Shown here: positions 4,915-5,064 of the stretch, piece after piece
How the letters are laid out: each line of letters begins with the position of its first letter
Position numbering within the stretch: the first letter of the stretch is position 1
DNA from: Candidatus Nomurabacteria bacterium
Lineage (GTDB): Bacteria > Patescibacteriota > Minisyncoccia > Phycocordibacterales > UBA1006
Direction of reading: 5' to 3'
DNA length: 5,064 bases
Assembly: GCA_029882015.1 (NCBI GenBank)
Contig: JAOULM010000040.1
Coordinates: forward strand, 1 to 5,064
Made by a program: the position numbers and the translations under genes
The notes under the pieces: model-generated
Database searches by the model: none
The model's input: only the letters and a program-made list of their open reading frames with translations
What the model was told of the DNA's origin: nothing

Positions 4915-5059
4915 CCAACCGGCCCCTACCGAGCGACGCATGTTTTCGAAACGAAAGTGAACGTTCTATGGGAATTTCCCAGAAGGCTAGCGTAGCGCCC
5001 CCTGGGAAATAGTGAACGAGAGTTTCTGAAAACATGCAGGAGCGAGGTACAGGCCTTGG
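4915..5059. repeat. Large imperfect inverted repeat upstream of tsaE, MITE-like
   Basis: The core arms GCATGTTTTC (4938-4947) and GAAAACATGC (5028-5037) are perfect. Inside them is a perfect 9-bp pair, ATTTCCCAG (4974-4982) and CTGGGAAAT (5002-5010), and inside that GCTA/TAGC (4986-4989, 4993-4996). Outside, CCAA, GGCC and TACC on the left (4915-4930) face GGTA, GGCC and TTGG on the right (5046-5059). I see no open frame in it that I can support. It is either a small non-autonomous element or a structured RNA region. The window ends five bases later, so its full length is unknown. Confidence 0.6.
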
Positions 5060-5064
5060 GTTTT

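Noticed and set aside
4687..4995. Plus-strand open frame opposite tsaE and into the foldback
   Set aside because: It mirrors the TsaE P-loop region and continues into a non-coding inverted repeat; no start signal or recognisable domain.
4938..5037. tRNA or other known RNA gene at the right edge
   Set aside because: The nested foldback has no cloverleaf arms and no T-loop or CCA-like end.

Overview
The window probably comes from a Candidate Phyla Radiation (Patescibacteria) genome, perhaps Parcubacteria-like. Three things suggest this: a DNA polymerase I whose proofreading domain is almost entirely gone, gene starts that look leaderless and lack Shine-Dalgarno sequences, and small genes mixed with GC-rich palindromic repeats. 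The standard genetic code fits every gene. The lineage is inferred from gene style; no marker gene is present.

Layout, left to right. A gene on the minus strand leaves through the left edge; only its first 25 codons are visible. It is followed by a repeat-rich gap (76-303) holding a REP-like palindrome and one copy of a GC-rich hairpin repeat. polA occupies 304-2736 on the minus strand. Two AT-rich genes on the plus strand follow, at 2824-3471 and 3588-4286. They encode diverged paralogs of unknown function. tsaE, for the P-loop ATPase of tRNA t6A synthesis, lies on the minus strand at 4314-4874. The right edge (4911-5064) is a large imperfect inverted repeat.

The most striking region is 2760-4340. 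The two unknown genes sit in cassette-like units. Their promoters and leaders are almost identical, and their terminators are almost identical, but the proteins between them share only scattered blocks. A palindrome surrounds each -35 box, and its two arms differ between the copies in a mostly compensating way. The end of unit 1 carries a 28-nt exact copy of the end of unit 2, and that sequence also encodes the last codons and stop of tsaE. This looks like either duplication of a cassette or integration at a gene's 3' end.

The second striking point is tsaE itself. It carries an in-frame 117-bp insert made of two opposed copies of the GC-rich hairpin repeat also found beyond the 3' end of polA. 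The insert is translated as about 39 extra residues between core motifs. Three minus-strand genes (left-edge gene, polA, tsaE) have extended -10-like boxes 6-7 nt before the chosen ATG, as expected for leaderless mRNAs. polA and tsaE are housekeeping genes. The cassette pair looks accessory.
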